The notes: a model not told the origin generated them from the letters alone. A stretch of DNA of 64,000 nucleotides from Natrinema salsiterrestre (GCF_029502005.1 NZ_JAMQOT010000001.1:62001-126000); one strand, 5' to 3'. Counted from the stretch's first letter, positions 8,114 through 18,004 are shown. Numbers and translations are program-made.

Positions 8114-9315
8114 CGGTCGGCCCTCCGGATCGTCGATCGGTCGACGTCGTCGATGCTCGCACACCCCGAGAGCCCGACCGTCAGGTCGAGATCGGCGAGC
8201 AGGTTCTCGAGGACGGCGCTGACGCCGTCTTCGCCACCGATACCGAGCCCGTACGCGTAGGGCCGTCCCAGCAGGACCGCATCAGCACCCAGTGCGACCG
8301 CCCGGACGACGTCGCTCCCCCGCCGGATGCCGCTGTCGAAGAGGACGGGAACGTCGCGGTCGGCATCGGTCGCGTCGTCGACCGCGTCGACGACCTCGGG
8401 GAGCGCGTCCAGCGCCGGAATCGCGCCGTCGACCTGTCTGCCGCCGTGATTCGAGACGACCATGCCGTCGACGCCGCGCTCGATCGCCTCGCGCGCGTCG
8501 TCGGGGTGGAGTACGCCTTTGATGACGATCGGGAGGTCGGTCTGGTCCTCGAGCCACTCGAGGTCGTCCCAGGTCAGCGAGGCGTCGCCGAAACACGCCT
8601 GCCAGGACGCGATCGCGTCCTCCTGGTTCTCCCACGGATCGGCCCCGTCGAGCCGCTCGCGGAAGGCCGGGTCTTCGAAGTAGTTCTTCAGACCTTGTGC
8701 CTCGAGGAAGGGCAGGTAGCCGAGTTCGATGTCCCGCTCTCGCCACCCCATCTTGGGCGTGTCGAGCGTGACGACGACGGCCTCGTAGCCGGCTTCCTCG
8801 GCGCGCTCGAGGAAGCTGGCCGCGACCGATCGATCGGAACTCCAGTAGAGCTGGAACCAGCCCGGGCTCTCGCCGAGTTCGTCGCTGACTTCCTCGAAGG
8901 AATACGAGGAGACGGAGCTACAGATCATGGGGACGTCGAGCTCGCGCGCCGCGCGGGCGACGGCCAGTTCGGCTTCCTCGTGGAGGATCGACTGGACGCC
9001 GACGGGCGCGAGCAGGACGGGGGACGGGTACTCCCGGCCGAAGAGTTCGACCGAGAGATCGCGGTCGGAGACGTCCCGCATGATTCGGGGGACGATCTGC
9101 CACTTCTCGAACGCGCGGTCGTTCGCTTCGACCGTCGACTCCGAGCCCGCGCCGCCCGCAACGTAGGCGAACGCCTCGTCGCTCAGTTCCTCGCGGGCGC
9201 GTTCCTCGAGGTCCTCGTAGGAGACGGGAAACTCGGGGGGTTCGTCCTCGAGCATGCCGCTGAGATAGACCTCGGCCTGTCGATCCGGTCCGTAGTCGGG
9301 GGTGTCCGGTGTCAT
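8110..9315 (-). CDS. FMN-dependent alpha-hydroxy-acid dehydrogenase/oxidase
   Basis: A 401-residue TIM-barrel flavoenzyme related to L-lactate dehydrogenase LldD, lactate oxidase and lactate 2-monooxygenase. Visible are the N-terminal AYVAGGAGSESTVEANDRAF, the flavin-contacting PVLLAPVGVQSIL, VIKGVLHPDDA, the catalytic His in VVSNHGGRQVDGA, and the phosphate site DSGIRRGSDVVRA. It oxidises 2-hydroxyacids such as lactate or glycolate to 2-ketoacids. The longer frame begins at 9384, but the MTPDTPDYGPDRQ start at 9315 fits family N-termini better. It is coupled to the downstream HAD hydrolase and divergent from the SDR gene. Confidence 0.9.
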   Translation of the reverse strand: MTPDTPDYGPDRQAEVYLSGMLEDEPPEFPVSYEDLEERAREELSDEAFAYVAGGAGSESTVEANDRAFEKWQIVPRIMRDVSDRDLSVELFGREYPSPVLLAPVGVQSILHEEAELAVARAARELDVPMICSSVSSYSFEEVSDELGESPGWFQLYWSSDRSVAASFLERAEEAGYEAVVVTLDTPKMGWRERDIELGYLPFLEAQGLKNYFEDPAFRERLDGADPWENQEDAIASWQACFGDASLTWDDLEWLEDQTDLPIVIKGVLHPDDAREAIERGVDGMVVSNHGGRQVDGAIPALDALPEVVDAVDDATDADRDVPVLFDSGIRRGSDVVRAVALGADAVLLGRPYAYGLGIGGEDGVSAVLENLLADLDLTVGLSGCASIDDVDRSTIRRADR

Positions 9316-9494
9316 GAGTGGTGTGTCGGTGACGGCGAGTCCGTCGCCGTCGCGTGGATATCTGTGACAGGGATTGCCACTCACTTAACGGTACGGTATT
9401 CATCCCCATATTTATTAACAGTTGCTTCAAATGATCGAGTGGATCTAACAATGGTAACAGAACACAGCCGAGCTGCGGTCGTGAGTGATCACGC

Positions 9495-10271
9495 ATGAGT
9501 ACCGACCGGTTCAGCGTCGACGGTGAGACGGCCATTATTACGGGCTCCTCGAGCGGAATCGGGAAATCGATCGCGGAGCGCTTCGCCGAGGACGGCGTCG
9601 ACGTCGTCGTCTGCTCGCGCGAGCAGGATAACGTCGACCCGGTAGCCGAGGCGATCAACGACAGCGACAGTCCCGGACGAGCGCTGGCGGTCGAGTGTGA
9701 CGTCACCGACCGCGATGCCGTCGACGCGCTCGTCGAGGCCACTGTCGAGGAGTTCGGCGGGCTCGACGTGCTGGTCAACAACGCCGGCGCGTCCTTCATG
9801 GCCGACTTCGACGACATCTCGCCGAACGGCTGGAAGACCATCATCGACATCAACATCAACGGCACCTATCACTGCACCCACGCCGCCGCGGAGTACCTGA
9901 AAGACGGCGGCGGCTCGGTGATCAACCTCGCCAGCGTCGCGGGCCAGCGCGGGTCGCCGCTGATGAGCCCCTACGGCGCGGCCAAGGCGGCGGTGATCAA
10001 CCTGACGACGACGCTCTCCTACGAGTGGGCTCACGACGACGTCCGCGTCAACTGCATCGCGCCGGGCTTCGTCGCGACGCCGGGCGTCGAGAGCCAGATG
10101 GGCGTGTCGGCCGAGAACATCGACCGCGACGACGTCGCTCGCCGGATCGGCACCGTCGAGGAGATCGCCGACGTGACGCAGTTCCTCGCCAGTCCCGCCT
10201 CCTCGTACCTGGTCGGTGAGACCATCACGGCGCAGGGCGTCCCGCAGATCGACGAAGAGCACGAGGTCTGA
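9495..10271 (+). CDS. Short-chain dehydrogenase/reductase
   Basis: A 258-residue classical SDR. The cofactor motif TGSSSGIGKS is near residue 17, NNAGAS near 95, catalytic Ser in INLASVAGQRG near 145, and the Tyr-Lys pair in SPYGAAKAA near 160, followed by NCIAPGFVATPG. An Arg after the second strand (VVVCSRE) favours NADP(H). Members of this group are annotated as 3-oxoacyl-ACP reductase or glucose 1-dehydrogenase; the true substrate is unknown. It is divergently transcribed from the alpha-hydroxy-acid dehydrogenase and is a plausible ketone or alcohol partner of that enzyme. Confidence 0.9.
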   Translation: MSTDRFSVDGETAIITGSSSGIGKSIAERFAEDGVDVVVCSREQDNVDPVAEAINDSDSPGRALAVECDVTDRDAVDALVEATVEEFGGLDVLVNNAGASFMADFDDISPNGWKTIIDININGTYHCTHAAAEYLKDGGGSVINLASVAGQRGSPLMSPYGAAKAAVINLTTTLSYEWAHDDVRVNCIAPGFVATPGVESQMGVSAENIDRDDVARRIGTVEEIADVTQFLASPASSYLVGETITAQGVPQIDEEHEV

Positions 10272-10760
10272 TCGACCGTAACCGGTCGACCGACTCCGTC
10301 GTACAACGCTCTCGAGCGGTCCCGGTCGTCGACGGGTTCTAACCCGCCTTTCTCGGGAACCGGTGGCCGCCGATGGACACTCGAAGTCCTATTACACACC
10401 TGCGCCCATCGACGTATTTATTTCTCGAAAGAATACCACAATAATCTGGTCCTGGCCCTGGCTGCGTACGTCTACGCATCGATCACAACAGAAGAGCACG
10501 AATTCGACGGCGGATTCGCGTTCGTCCTCCGTATCGCCGACACGATTATCGCATCGTCGATCATCCCGAGTGCGCCGTTTGGAGCGTAAGGGCTCCGTCA
10601 CCCGTCCGTCCCGTTTCTGGAATACACTTGATGGTCCGTCGTCGATTTTCCGAAGCTCCGGCCGGCCTGCCAGTGGGCCGTTCATCCGTGAACTGACGAG
10701 CCCTAATTCCGCCGCTCGACCGTGTCTCCGAAAAAATACCGCGACCGAGTCCCCAGTCAT
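10272..10760. other. Gene-free interval of about 490 bp
   Basis: The interval lies between convergent genes (SDR and the AhpD-like gene). The first 120 bp contain several short GC-rich complementary segments, and the middle is somewhat AT-richer (CGTATTTATTTCTCG near 10414). Frames on both strands lack haloarchaeal codon bias and recognisable motifs. I see no supported gene or RNA here. Confidence 0.5.
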
Positions 10761-11165
10761 TCAGTCGTCGTCCGACGGCGCCGCTTGCTGATTCCTGACG
10801 TGGTCGATCATCTCTTCGGTCTCGGCGGCGAACTCCTCGTGACCGATTTCGGCGCCGTGGAGCACCGTCGAGAAGTATCGCACGCCGCTCGCGATGCCGA
10901 CCGCCTCCGACACCTGCTCGTCCGTCGCCTCCTCAAGCTTCGCTTCCGCTTTGTGGAAGCGGACGCAGTACGGACACTGGAGCGCCGCCGCCGCTCCGAG
11001 GCCGATGAGCGCCTTCTCTCGCTGCTCGAGTTCGGTCTCCCCTAACTCGAAATCGCGGACGATCCGCCAGCTGTGGTCCGCGGCCGGCTCCGGAAGCCCG
11101 TCGATCCAGCTCGGAACTCGTCCGAGATACTCCTCCATCTCCGCTTTCGTTTCAGTCGATACCAT
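10761..11165 (-). CDS. Carboxymuconolactone decarboxylase/AhpD-family protein
   Basis: A 134-residue all-helical protein. The motif CPYCVRFHKAEA near residues 63-74 carries the CxxC followed by His that forms the redox centre in AhpD-type proteins, and ALIGLGAAAAL precedes it as in the CMD family. Such proteins act as thiol peroxidase reductants or are of unknown function. I chose the ATG at 11165 (MVSTETKAEMEEYLG), which begins at the family-typical N-terminus; the longer frame to 11249 adds 28 residues without family character. It ends with an acidic tail SDDD. Confidence 0.85.
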   Translation of the reverse strand: MVSTETKAEMEEYLGRVPSWIDGLPEPAADHSWRIVRDFELGETELEQREKALIGLGAAAALQCPYCVRFHKAEAKLEEATDEQVSEAVGIASGVRYFSTVLHGAEIGHEEFAAETEEMIDHVRNQQAAPSDDD

Positions 11166-11458
11166 CTTGATCCCCCTGTGGATCCCCCGTTCGGTGTTCG
11201 GCCCAGTCGCGACTGCCGAGAGACCGACGGGAAACCCACAGTCTCTCACGCCGCAGGCATAAATGAACCTATCACACTGGGATCTGATACCACGGTACGG
11301 ATATTTACCGTCGTCTCCGATACCGAGCGTGAAGGTTCGACGGGCAGTGACTCTTCGACGGCGGGAATTCGTCCGTACTCGGTGTCGAGCATAAACGGTC
11401 TACCTCACGCCACCGGTTCCCATACACCCAAAAGGCCCCGCTTCGTCTGTGTCTGACG

Positions 11459-12460
11459 ATGACTGACAGAGATGTCCACCTTCCCGTCGCCGCACAGCCG
11501 ACGATCGACTCGATCGTCGACTACGCACAGACCGCCGAGGACGGCGGCTACGACTGCGCCTGGCTCCCCGAAACCTGGGGTCGGGACGGCGTCACCGTTC
11601 TGGCCGCGATGGCCGAACGAACGGAGACGATCGACGTCGGCTCGAGCATTCTCAACACCTACTCGCGGACGCCGGCCGTGCTGGGACAGACGGCGGCGAC
11701 GCTGCAGGAGCTCTCCGACGGCCGGTTCCGGCTCGGACTCGGCCCGAGCGGTCCGGTCGTGATCGAGAACTGGCACGGGGTCGAGTACGGCAACCCGCTC
11801 AAGCGAACCCGGGAGACGGTCGAAATCGTCCGGCAGGTGCTGTCGGGGGAGACCGTCGACTACGACGGCGACGACTTCGAGCTTTCGGGCTTCCGGCTGC
11901 GCTGTGACCCGCCGGAGACGCCGCCGCCGATCGAGGTCACCGGCATGGGCCCGAAGGCGGTCGAACTCGCGGGCCGGTTCGCCGACGGCTGGCACGGCAT
12001 CATGCTCACGCCCGACGGGATGGACGAGCGCATCGAAGACATCGAACGCGGTGCCGAACTCGGCGACCGCGATCCCGACGAGATACAGGTCACGACCGGC
12101 GTCACCTGCTGCGTCCTCGACGATCCCGAGGAAGCCCGCCGACTCACCCGCCAGCACATCGGCTTCTACATCGGCGGCATGGGAACGTTCTACCGCGACG
12201 CCCTCGAGCGACAGGGGTACGACGAGGCCACGGAGATCTACGATTCCTGGCAAGACGGCGACCGCGAGCACGCCCTCGAGCTGGTCGAGGAGAACATCCT
12301 CGACGACCTCTGCGCGGTGGGCGACGCCGAAACGGCTCGCGAGCAACTCGAGCGCTACGAAGCGGTCGACGACCTCGACGCCATCGCGGTGAGCTTCCCG
12401 CGGGGCGCCAGCGAGGAGCAGGTTCGGCAGACGATGGAAGCGGTCGCGCCCGACGCCTGA
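11459..12460 (+). CDS. F420-dependent LLM-class oxidoreductase, NP1902A type
   Basis: A 333-residue luciferase-like monooxygenase-fold TIM barrel. Features include DYAQTAEDGGYDCAWLPETWGRDG at the N-terminus, VGSSILNTYSRTP, GRFRLGLGPSGPVV and IEVTGMGPKAVELAGRFADGW, all typical of coenzyme F420-dependent oxidoreductases. The overall sequence matches the haloarchaeal NP1902A family as I recall it. The family passes hydride between F420 and an unknown substrate. The gene stands alone between an AhpD-like protein and an AIR-synthase-like protein, so context gives no substrate. Confidence 0.85.
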   Translation: MTDRDVHLPVAAQPTIDSIVDYAQTAEDGGYDCAWLPETWGRDGVTVLAAMAERTETIDVGSSILNTYSRTPAVLGQTAATLQELSDGRFRLGLGPSGPVVIENWHGVEYGNPLKRTRETVEIVRQVLSGETVDYDGDDFELSGFRLRCDPPETPPPIEVTGMGPKAVELAGRFADGWHGIMLTPDGMDERIEDIERGAELGDRDPDEIQVTTGVTCCVLDDPEEARRLTRQHIGFYIGGMGTFYRDALERQGYDEATEIYDSWQDGDREHALELVEENILDDLCAVGDAETAREQLERYEAVDDLDAIAVSFPRGASEEQVRQTMEAVAPDA

Positions 12461-12657
12461 CGGGACCTCGAACGTTGATCGGTTTTCATCCCGGTCGTGA
12501 ACGATTTCGGTAGCGAAAACAACCCCGTCAAACCACATTCGGGCGAGAACGAAAGGAGCGTCGGGGCTTTCAGGGTATTGCTGTGGACAGTTCCTCCGTT
12601 TCCTCCGAGTAACGCTTCTCCGACAGCTACAAACCGTCCATCCACCCAGTTCGTGGT

Positions 12658-13680
12658 ATGCCCGGCAAGGTGAGTCCGGACGATCTCCTCGCGTTCGTCT
12701 TCGAGCGGACGGGGGCGGCCGCGACGGACGAGACGATAGTACAGGGCCCTGCGGACGGCGAGGACGCCGCCGCGATCGACTGGCCCGACGGCGACGGGAC
12801 GCTCGTAGTGAGCTCCGACCCCATCTCGCTGGCGGCCTCGCAGGTCGGCGAACTCGGCGTGTACGTCGCGTCGAACGACGTTGCCGTCTCGGGCGCGGAC
12901 CCCCGCTGGCTGACGGCCGTCGTCTTGCTCCCCGGCGACGCCGACGGCGGCGACGACACCGCCGATGGGTCGCTCCTCGAGGAGATTTCCCACGACCTCG
13001 ACGCGGCGGCCCGCGAGATCGGCGCGTCGATCGTCGGCGGCCACTCGGAGTACGTCGACCAGCTCGAGCGCCCGATCCTCTCCCTGACGGCGATGGGCGC
13101 GACTGACCGGTTCGTTCCGACCGGCGGCGCGGACCCCGGCGATGCCGTCGTTCTCACCAAAGCGACGGGGATCGAGGGAACCGCCATCCTCGCGGCCGAC
13201 TTCGGCGACGAGTTCGATATCGACCCCGACGTTCGCGAGCGCGCCGAAGCCTTCCTCGAGGAAATCAGCGTCGTCCCCGATGCCCGAATCGTCCGCGAGT
13301 ACGCGACGGCGATGCACGACCCGACGGAGGGCGGCGTCGCGGCGGGCCTGCTCGAGGTCGCACGCGCGTCGAACGTCCGACTCGAGGTGGACCGGGACGC
13401 CGTCCCGATCCGAGCGGAGACCGCGGCCCTGTGCGAGGCCGCCGGCGTCGATCCATTGCGGATCTTCGGCTCCGGCGCGTTGCTCGCGACCGTCCCGACC
13501 GACGCGGTCGAGAAGTGCCTCGCAGCACTCGAGGACGCGGGGCTGGAGGCAGCCGAAATCGGGACTGTACGGGGCCTCGATGGCGGTGTACCCGAACTGG
13601 TTCTCGACGGTGAGGCGATCACTGAACCGATCGAGGACGACCTCTACCCGCTCTGGGCGCAGGCCGACGGCGAGGAGTGA
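12658..13680 (+). CDS. AIR synthase/HypE-like protein
   Basis: A 340-residue protein of the PurM/HypE/ThiL ATP-binding superfamily. The N-terminal half carries DGEDAAAIDWPDGDGTLVVSSDP and a conserved VASNDVAVSGADPRW segment, then GGHSEYV and a C-terminal domain with HDPTEGGVAAGL and FGSGALLATVP. HypE makes the nitrile ligand precursor for NiFe hydrogenase, but no hyp genes are visible nearby and the conserved HypE C-terminal Cys tail (PRIC) is absent. It ends WAQADGEE instead. So an uncharacterised ATP-using PurM-like enzyme is the safe call. Confidence 0.8.
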   Translation: MPGKVSPDDLLAFVFERTGAAATDETIVQGPADGEDAAAIDWPDGDGTLVVSSDPISLAASQVGELGVYVASNDVAVSGADPRWLTAVVLLPGDADGGDDTADGSLLEEISHDLDAAAREIGASIVGGHSEYVDQLERPILSLTAMGATDRFVPTGGADPGDAVVLTKATGIEGTAILAADFGDEFDIDPDVRERAEAFLEEISVVPDARIVREYATAMHDPTEGGVAAGLLEVARASNVRLEVDRDAVPIRAETAALCEAAGVDPLRIFGSGALLATVPTDAVEKCLAALEDAGLEAAEIGTVRGLDGGVPELVLDGEAITEPIEDDLYPLWAQADGEE

Positions 13681-13814
13681 CAATCGTCGGTCGGCCGTCG
13701 GAGTCCGTTCGGTCGCTCTCGACCGGCTTTATTAGCGGCCGTTCGGGATGGTTTTTTGGGGAACGATTTTGAGAACGCGGTCCAGACGAACAGGACGGTC
13801 ACACGAACCCTCCA

Positions 13815-14528
13815 ATGACAGATACCCAACGCGGCGAACGATCGGCTTCGGTACGAGAGATCGAGTTCGAGATCAGCGAATCGGCGTATCCGTTCGTCTC
13901 CGCGTCGAACCGACTCGACTGTCGGATCGATCTCGCGGAGATGCTTCCGCGCGGTGACGGAGAGTACGCCGAGTTTTTTACGGTCACCGACGGCGAACCG
14001 GAGAGGATCGCCGATATCGCCCGGACTCACGAGAGCGTCGATACGCGGCTGCTCAGCGGGGGCGAAAGCGGTGCGTTTCTCGAATTCCGGGTTTCCGAGG
14101 CGTGCCCCGCAGTAACGCTCGCCGAACTCGGGGCGCTTCCGCAGGTCGTTCGTGCCGAGGGCGGAACCGGCCGCATCGTCGCCGAAGTCCCGTCTCAATG
14201 CGATGCCGTCGCGATCACCGACTCGTTCATCGACCGCGTTCCGGAAGCGGATTTCACCGCAAAGCGCGAGATTAACTCGCTCACGACGCCGTTCAGTCAA
14301 ACCGGATTCCGACGGGAACTGCGCGCGAGGCTGACCGAGCGACAGCGCGAAGTGCTCGAGGCGGCGTTAGAGGCCGGCTACTACGAGTGGCCCCGCGACT
14401 GTTCGGGCGAGGCGGTCGCGGCCGAACTCGGAATCACTTCGCCGACGTTTTCCGAACACATTCACGCCGCCGAGCGCAAACTCCTCACGATGGTGTTCGA
14501 GGAATCGCGGAGCCGAGACGAGACGTGA
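13815..14528 (+). CDS. HTH-10 (bacterio-opsin activator-type) transcriptional regulator
   Basis: A 237-residue haloarchaeal regulator. Residues 1-165 form a sensor or ligand domain. Residues 172-230 form the HTH-10 domain: LTERQREVLEAALEAGYYEWP, then GEAVAAELGITSPTFSEHIHAAERKL, a signature shared with Bat-like proteins. It follows the AIR-synthase-like gene by 134 bp. No PAS or GAF sequence is obvious in the N-terminal part. The convergent neighbour encodes a HalOD1 output protein; the two families often occur in haloarchaeal signalling networks. Target genes are unknown. Confidence 0.88.
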   Translation: MTDTQRGERSASVREIEFEISESAYPFVSASNRLDCRIDLAEMLPRGDGEYAEFFTVTDGEPERIADIARTHESVDTRLLSGGESGAFLEFRVSEACPAVTLAELGALPQVVRAEGGTGRIVAEVPSQCDAVAITDSFIDRVPEADFTAKREINSLTTPFSQTGFRRELRARLTERQREVLEAALEAGYYEWPRDCSGEAVAAELGITSPTFSEHIHAAERKLLTMVFEESRSRDET

Positions 14529-14571
14529 CGAAGCGCTGAAGACGGCGACGCGACGGTCTGAGAGTCCGTTT

Positions 14572-14886
14572 TCACTCGCACGGAGTGACGACGACGCGGC
14601 CGTCCGCGTGGACGGCGACGGCACAGTCCTCGAACCGAAACGAGAGCCGAGTCGGTCGGCCTCGACCACTCGCATGGGTGACGAACTGATTCACGGCCTC
14701 CGGGTCGAGGACGTCGTACAGGGGTCGCATCTCCATCGGATCCGTCCCCGTTACTGCCGCGACCCCCCGAACGATAGCCGGCGTCGGCACGTCGCTCGCG
14801 GTCCAATCGTGCCGCGCAGTGTACACCTCGTCCTCGGGATCGTCGGCTGGCGAACCCGCATTCGCCGTCGTGTCTTTGCGTGTCAC
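14572..14886 (-). CDS. HalOD1 output-domain protein
   Basis: A 104-residue stand-alone HalOD1 domain, a haloarchaeal-specific predicted signalling output module. Key stretches are YTARHDWTASDVPTPAIVRGVAAVTG, MRPLYDVLDPEAVNQFVTH and LSFRFEDCAVAVHADGRVVV, the final beta-hairpin typical of the family. I start it at the GTG at 14886 (coding for MTRKDTTANAG), since the alternative is a TTG six residues earlier. The domain usually follows response regulator receivers; alone, its role is unknown. A second copy of the family is at 37832. Confidence 0.8.
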   Translation of the reverse strand: MTRKDTTANAGSPADDPEDEVYTARHDWTASDVPTPAIVRGVAAVTGTDPMEMRPLYDVLDPEAVNQFVTHASGRGRPTRLSFRFEDCAVAVHADGRVVVTPCE

Positions 14887-15049
14887 AACAAATCTCTCTC
14901 GCAACGTGTGAGTCCGAGACTGGCTACCGGGTTAGCTTGCATCCCTACAACTCGAGGGCCGGGTCCGAAGAAGAGGGCGACCGGATGATATCGACCCGCG
15001 AGCGGAAGCGACGGTGGTCGGCTACGCGGCTACCGGTCACGGATTCGGC

Positions 15050-17812
15050 TCACCCACGCGCCCACTCGAGCATCCGCTCGTAGACGGGGTCGGTCGCGAG
15101 CGCCTGGGAGTCGCCGACCAGCACCAGCGCGCGTTTCGGTCGCGTCAGTGCCACGTTGATCCGGCGGTAGTCCTCGAAGATCGGCCCCTCGAGCGACCCG
15201 GTCGCCGTGAAGGAGACGATGATGACCTCCTGACTCGAGCCCTGGAAGCGATCGACGGTGTCGACGGCGACGTCGTCGGGGACGTGCGTCGAGATCTCCG
15301 AGACCTGGGCACGGAAGGGGGCGATGACGCCGATGTCGGTGCGCTCGACGCCCGCGGCCTCGTAGCGCTCGACGAGCTCCGCGATTCGCGCGGCCTCCTC
15401 GCTGTCTGTGTACTGGCTCCGGTCGCCCTCGACGTCGACGAACGAGACCGGGTCCCGCAGGTTCTCTGGCAGCGCGTCGCGGGAGACGCCATCGAGATCG
15501 TCCAGGTTCCGAGCCGCTACTTCGGGCGTCGCAGGCCGAAGTCGGCCGTCGTAGAACTCGTTCGAGGCGAAGACCTGAATGCGCTGGTTCATCCGGTACT
15601 GGCGGTCGAGCATCACGCCGGCCTCGGGATAGCGGTCGACGAGCCGTTCGAACAGCGACTCGGTGAGGTCGTTCTCGGCACGGACGACGGGCGGAAGTTG
15701 TTCGTGGTCGCCGACGAGGACGAACCGCTCGGCCAGGTTGATCGCCGCGCAGGTCCCGGGTTCGGTGAGCTGGGCGGCCTCGTCGACCAGCGCGACGTCG
15801 AACGCCTGCTCTTTCATCACCCGCGAGCCGCAGGTCGACGTCGTCGCGGCGACCACCTGCGCGTTCTGCAGTTTCTCGACGCGATCGTCGGGATCGCCCG
15901 CCCGCTCGAGCCGGTACGGTTCCATGTCGTCGCGGATGCCGCTCTCAGAGCCGACGCGGACGACCCGATCCTCGTCGATTACGTCCTCGAGTTGCTCGAG
16001 CAGGGCCTCGAGCGCGTTGTCCACGGCGCGGTTGGTGAAGGCCGAGAGCAGGACTCGTTCGCCGCGCTCGACCATCGCGCGGATGGCGCGGGCGATGGTG
16101 TAGGTCTTCCCCGTGCCCGGCGGTCCGTGGATCAGTGCGCAGTCCTCCGCGCCGACGGCCTTCGTCACGGCCTCGTTCTGGCGGTCGTTATTGTCGATAA
16201 ACTCCTCTCCGATCTCCGCAAATTCGGGATCGGCGCGGCCGAACAGGACGTCCTTGCGTCGCTCGTTTCCTTTCAGGAGCGCGTCGTGCATCGCGACGAG
16301 CAGCCGGTCGGTCGTCAGCTCGGAGGGATAGACGTCGAGTCGCGTGACCTCGACCGGTTCGTCCGCCGTGATCACGATTTCGTCGTCCAACCGTTCGATC
16401 CGAGCGAGTTCGGAGTCGCCGCGAACCGGATCGCCGTCGCTCGCGAGCACCAGATCTCCTTCCCTGAGTTTCGAGTTCGCACCGCCCGTGTTGCGCGCCC
16501 TGAGCTCCCAGCGACCCTCGTCGAGCGGCCGTTTCTCGACGAACTCGAGGTCGATCAGCGCGCGGTCGTCGTCCGCCCGCTCTTCGGCCGTCTGTTCCCA
16601 GAGCTTGGCGTACTCGCGGTGGACCTCCCGGCGCTCCTCTTCGATCGCCCGGTAAAACCGGTCGAAGTACTCGAGTTCCTCGTCGGGCAGCGGTTGCCCG
16701 ATCTGTCCGGCTTTCGACTCCTGATCCAGCCGCCCGGAGACGACCATGCAGGTGTCCTGCTCGAAGCAGTACTCGCACTTCGCGTCGGCCTCGTAGCCCG
16801 TCGGGATGTCGCCCGACGTCTCTTTCGCCGCGATCTCGTTGCGCAGCCGAACGACGTACTTCAGTAACCCCTCTCCCATCGTGAACTCCTTCGCCGGATC
16901 GAGATCGCCGGTCTCCTCGTTGCGATCCAGCACCGAATTCTTGGTGTAGAGCAGCGTTCCGATATCGACGTCGCCGCCGTGTTCCTCGAGCAGGAGGGCG
17001 TAGCACGCCGCCTGCACCTTGTCCTTGAATCGGGGCTCTTTCTTCAGGTTCTTCCCGGTCTTGAGTTCGACCGGTGCCCCGCGCCGGACGGCGTCGGCCC
17101 GCCCGCGGATGCCGAACGTCTCGCTGATGAGCAACTGTTCCGAGCGCCACACGTCCTCCGCCTCGTCCAACCGGCCCTGCTGGAGCCAGCCCTCGATCGC
17201 CGTCGCGTTCTCCCGAACGTCCTCGGCGACGGCGTCGGCCGTCTCCCCGAGCAGTCCCAGTTGGAGACCTCGTTCTTCGACGCGAGCGTCGATCGCCTCC
17301 TCGAGGTCGCGCCCGCGCAGCAGGTCGCCGAAGACCTCGTGGACGAGCGTCCCCTTCACGACGGGGTAGTTCAGCGGCACCCCGGAGAGCTTGTTCAGGT
17401 AGTACAGCCGGGGACACTCGACCCAGTTGCGGATCGACGTCACGCTCACGAGGAACGAGGGCTCGACGACGACGTAGGACTCCCCCGTCGTCGCGTACTG
17501 CGTCTCGCCCTGGTACTCCTCTTCTTTCGCGTTCGTCACGAGCAACTCCATCCCCGGCTCGAGTAGCTCGGCCGACTCGGTCCACTTGTTCCACAGCGTC
17601 ACCGTCGTCGTCTCGCGACCGTCCGCGATCGTCGCCGTTCCGCCGTCGCCTCGAGTCGCGGCTGCGTCGCCGTTCGGGGCGTCGTCGGCCGGCCGAAGCG
17701 GCACTTCCGCGAGATCGCTCTCGCCGTAACTCGTCGATACCGACCGCACGTCGACCTCGCCCGCGACGGTTCCGCGTACGTGCACAGCTATCGTCAACGG
17801 TCGAGCGATCAA
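15050..17812 (-). CDS. Dna2-like nuclease-helicase (Cas4-type nuclease plus SF1 helicase)
   Basis: A 920-residue protein. The N-terminal part contains a RecB/Cas4-like nuclease with VSVTSIRNWVECPRLYYL near residue 130, a catalytic-type VELKTGKNLKK, and an iron-sulfur cluster Cys set finishing with CEYCFEQDTC near residue 345. The C-terminal part is an SF1B helicase: Walker A HGPPGTGKTYT near residue 565, Walker B VALVDEAAQL, motif III VGDHEQLPPVV, motif IV YRMN, motif V TVDRFQGSSQEV, motif VI VALTRPKRAL. Dna2 enzymes process flaps in Okazaki maturation and double-strand break ends. The start is uncertain: ATG at 17812, or GTG at 17785 giving VHVRGTVAGEV, which may fit homologues better. Confidence 0.9.
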   Translation of the reverse strand: MIARPLTIAVHVRGTVAGEVDVRSVSTSYGESDLAEVPLRPADDAPNGDAAATRGDGGTATIADGRETTTVTLWNKWTESAELLEPGMELLVTNAKEEEYQGETQYATTGESYVVVEPSFLVSVTSIRNWVECPRLYYLNKLSGVPLNYPVVKGTLVHEVFGDLLRGRDLEEAIDARVEERGLQLGLLGETADAVAEDVRENATAIEGWLQQGRLDEAEDVWRSEQLLISETFGIRGRADAVRRGAPVELKTGKNLKKEPRFKDKVQAACYALLLEEHGGDVDIGTLLYTKNSVLDRNEETGDLDPAKEFTMGEGLLKYVVRLRNEIAAKETSGDIPTGYEADAKCEYCFEQDTCMVVSGRLDQESKAGQIGQPLPDEELEYFDRFYRAIEEERREVHREYAKLWEQTAEERADDDRALIDLEFVEKRPLDEGRWELRARNTGGANSKLREGDLVLASDGDPVRGDSELARIERLDDEIVITADEPVEVTRLDVYPSELTTDRLLVAMHDALLKGNERRKDVLFGRADPEFAEIGEEFIDNNDRQNEAVTKAVGAEDCALIHGPPGTGKTYTIARAIRAMVERGERVLLSAFTNRAVDNALEALLEQLEDVIDEDRVVRVGSESGIRDDMEPYRLERAGDPDDRVEKLQNAQVVAATTSTCGSRVMKEQAFDVALVDEAAQLTEPGTCAAINLAERFVLVGDHEQLPPVVRAENDLTESLFERLVDRYPEAGVMLDRQYRMNQRIQVFASNEFYDGRLRPATPEVAARNLDDLDGVSRDALPENLRDPVSFVDVEGDRSQYTDSEEAARIAELVERYEAAGVERTDIGVIAPFRAQVSEISTHVPDDVAVDTVDRFQGSSQEVIIVSFTATGSLEGPIFEDYRRINVALTRPKRALVLVGDSQALATDPVYERMLEWARG

Positions 17813-18004
17813 AAACGCTATCGGTCGGCGTACGGCCGAGAGTGCCGCGTTCGTTTCGGCCCGTTTCGTCCGCCGGGAGGATCGTTCCGTTCCGGCTTCG
17901 ATCCCGGTAACATCGAGTTACCGACGGTCTCGGACTCGTTGGATCGCCGCGGCCACTGGAACGGGCGGGGCGCTTTTGCAATCCGGAACCGTACGCTCGG
18001 TGCC

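Noticed and set aside
12658-13680. Assignment as hydrogenase maturation factor HypE
   Set aside because: C-terminal catalytic Cys tail is missing and no hydrogenase genes are near; kept as AIR-synthase-like.
15014-16867. 617-codon open frame antisense to the Dna2-like gene
   Set aside because: The minus-strand product has complete helicase motifs; the plus-strand frame is a GC-bias shadow.
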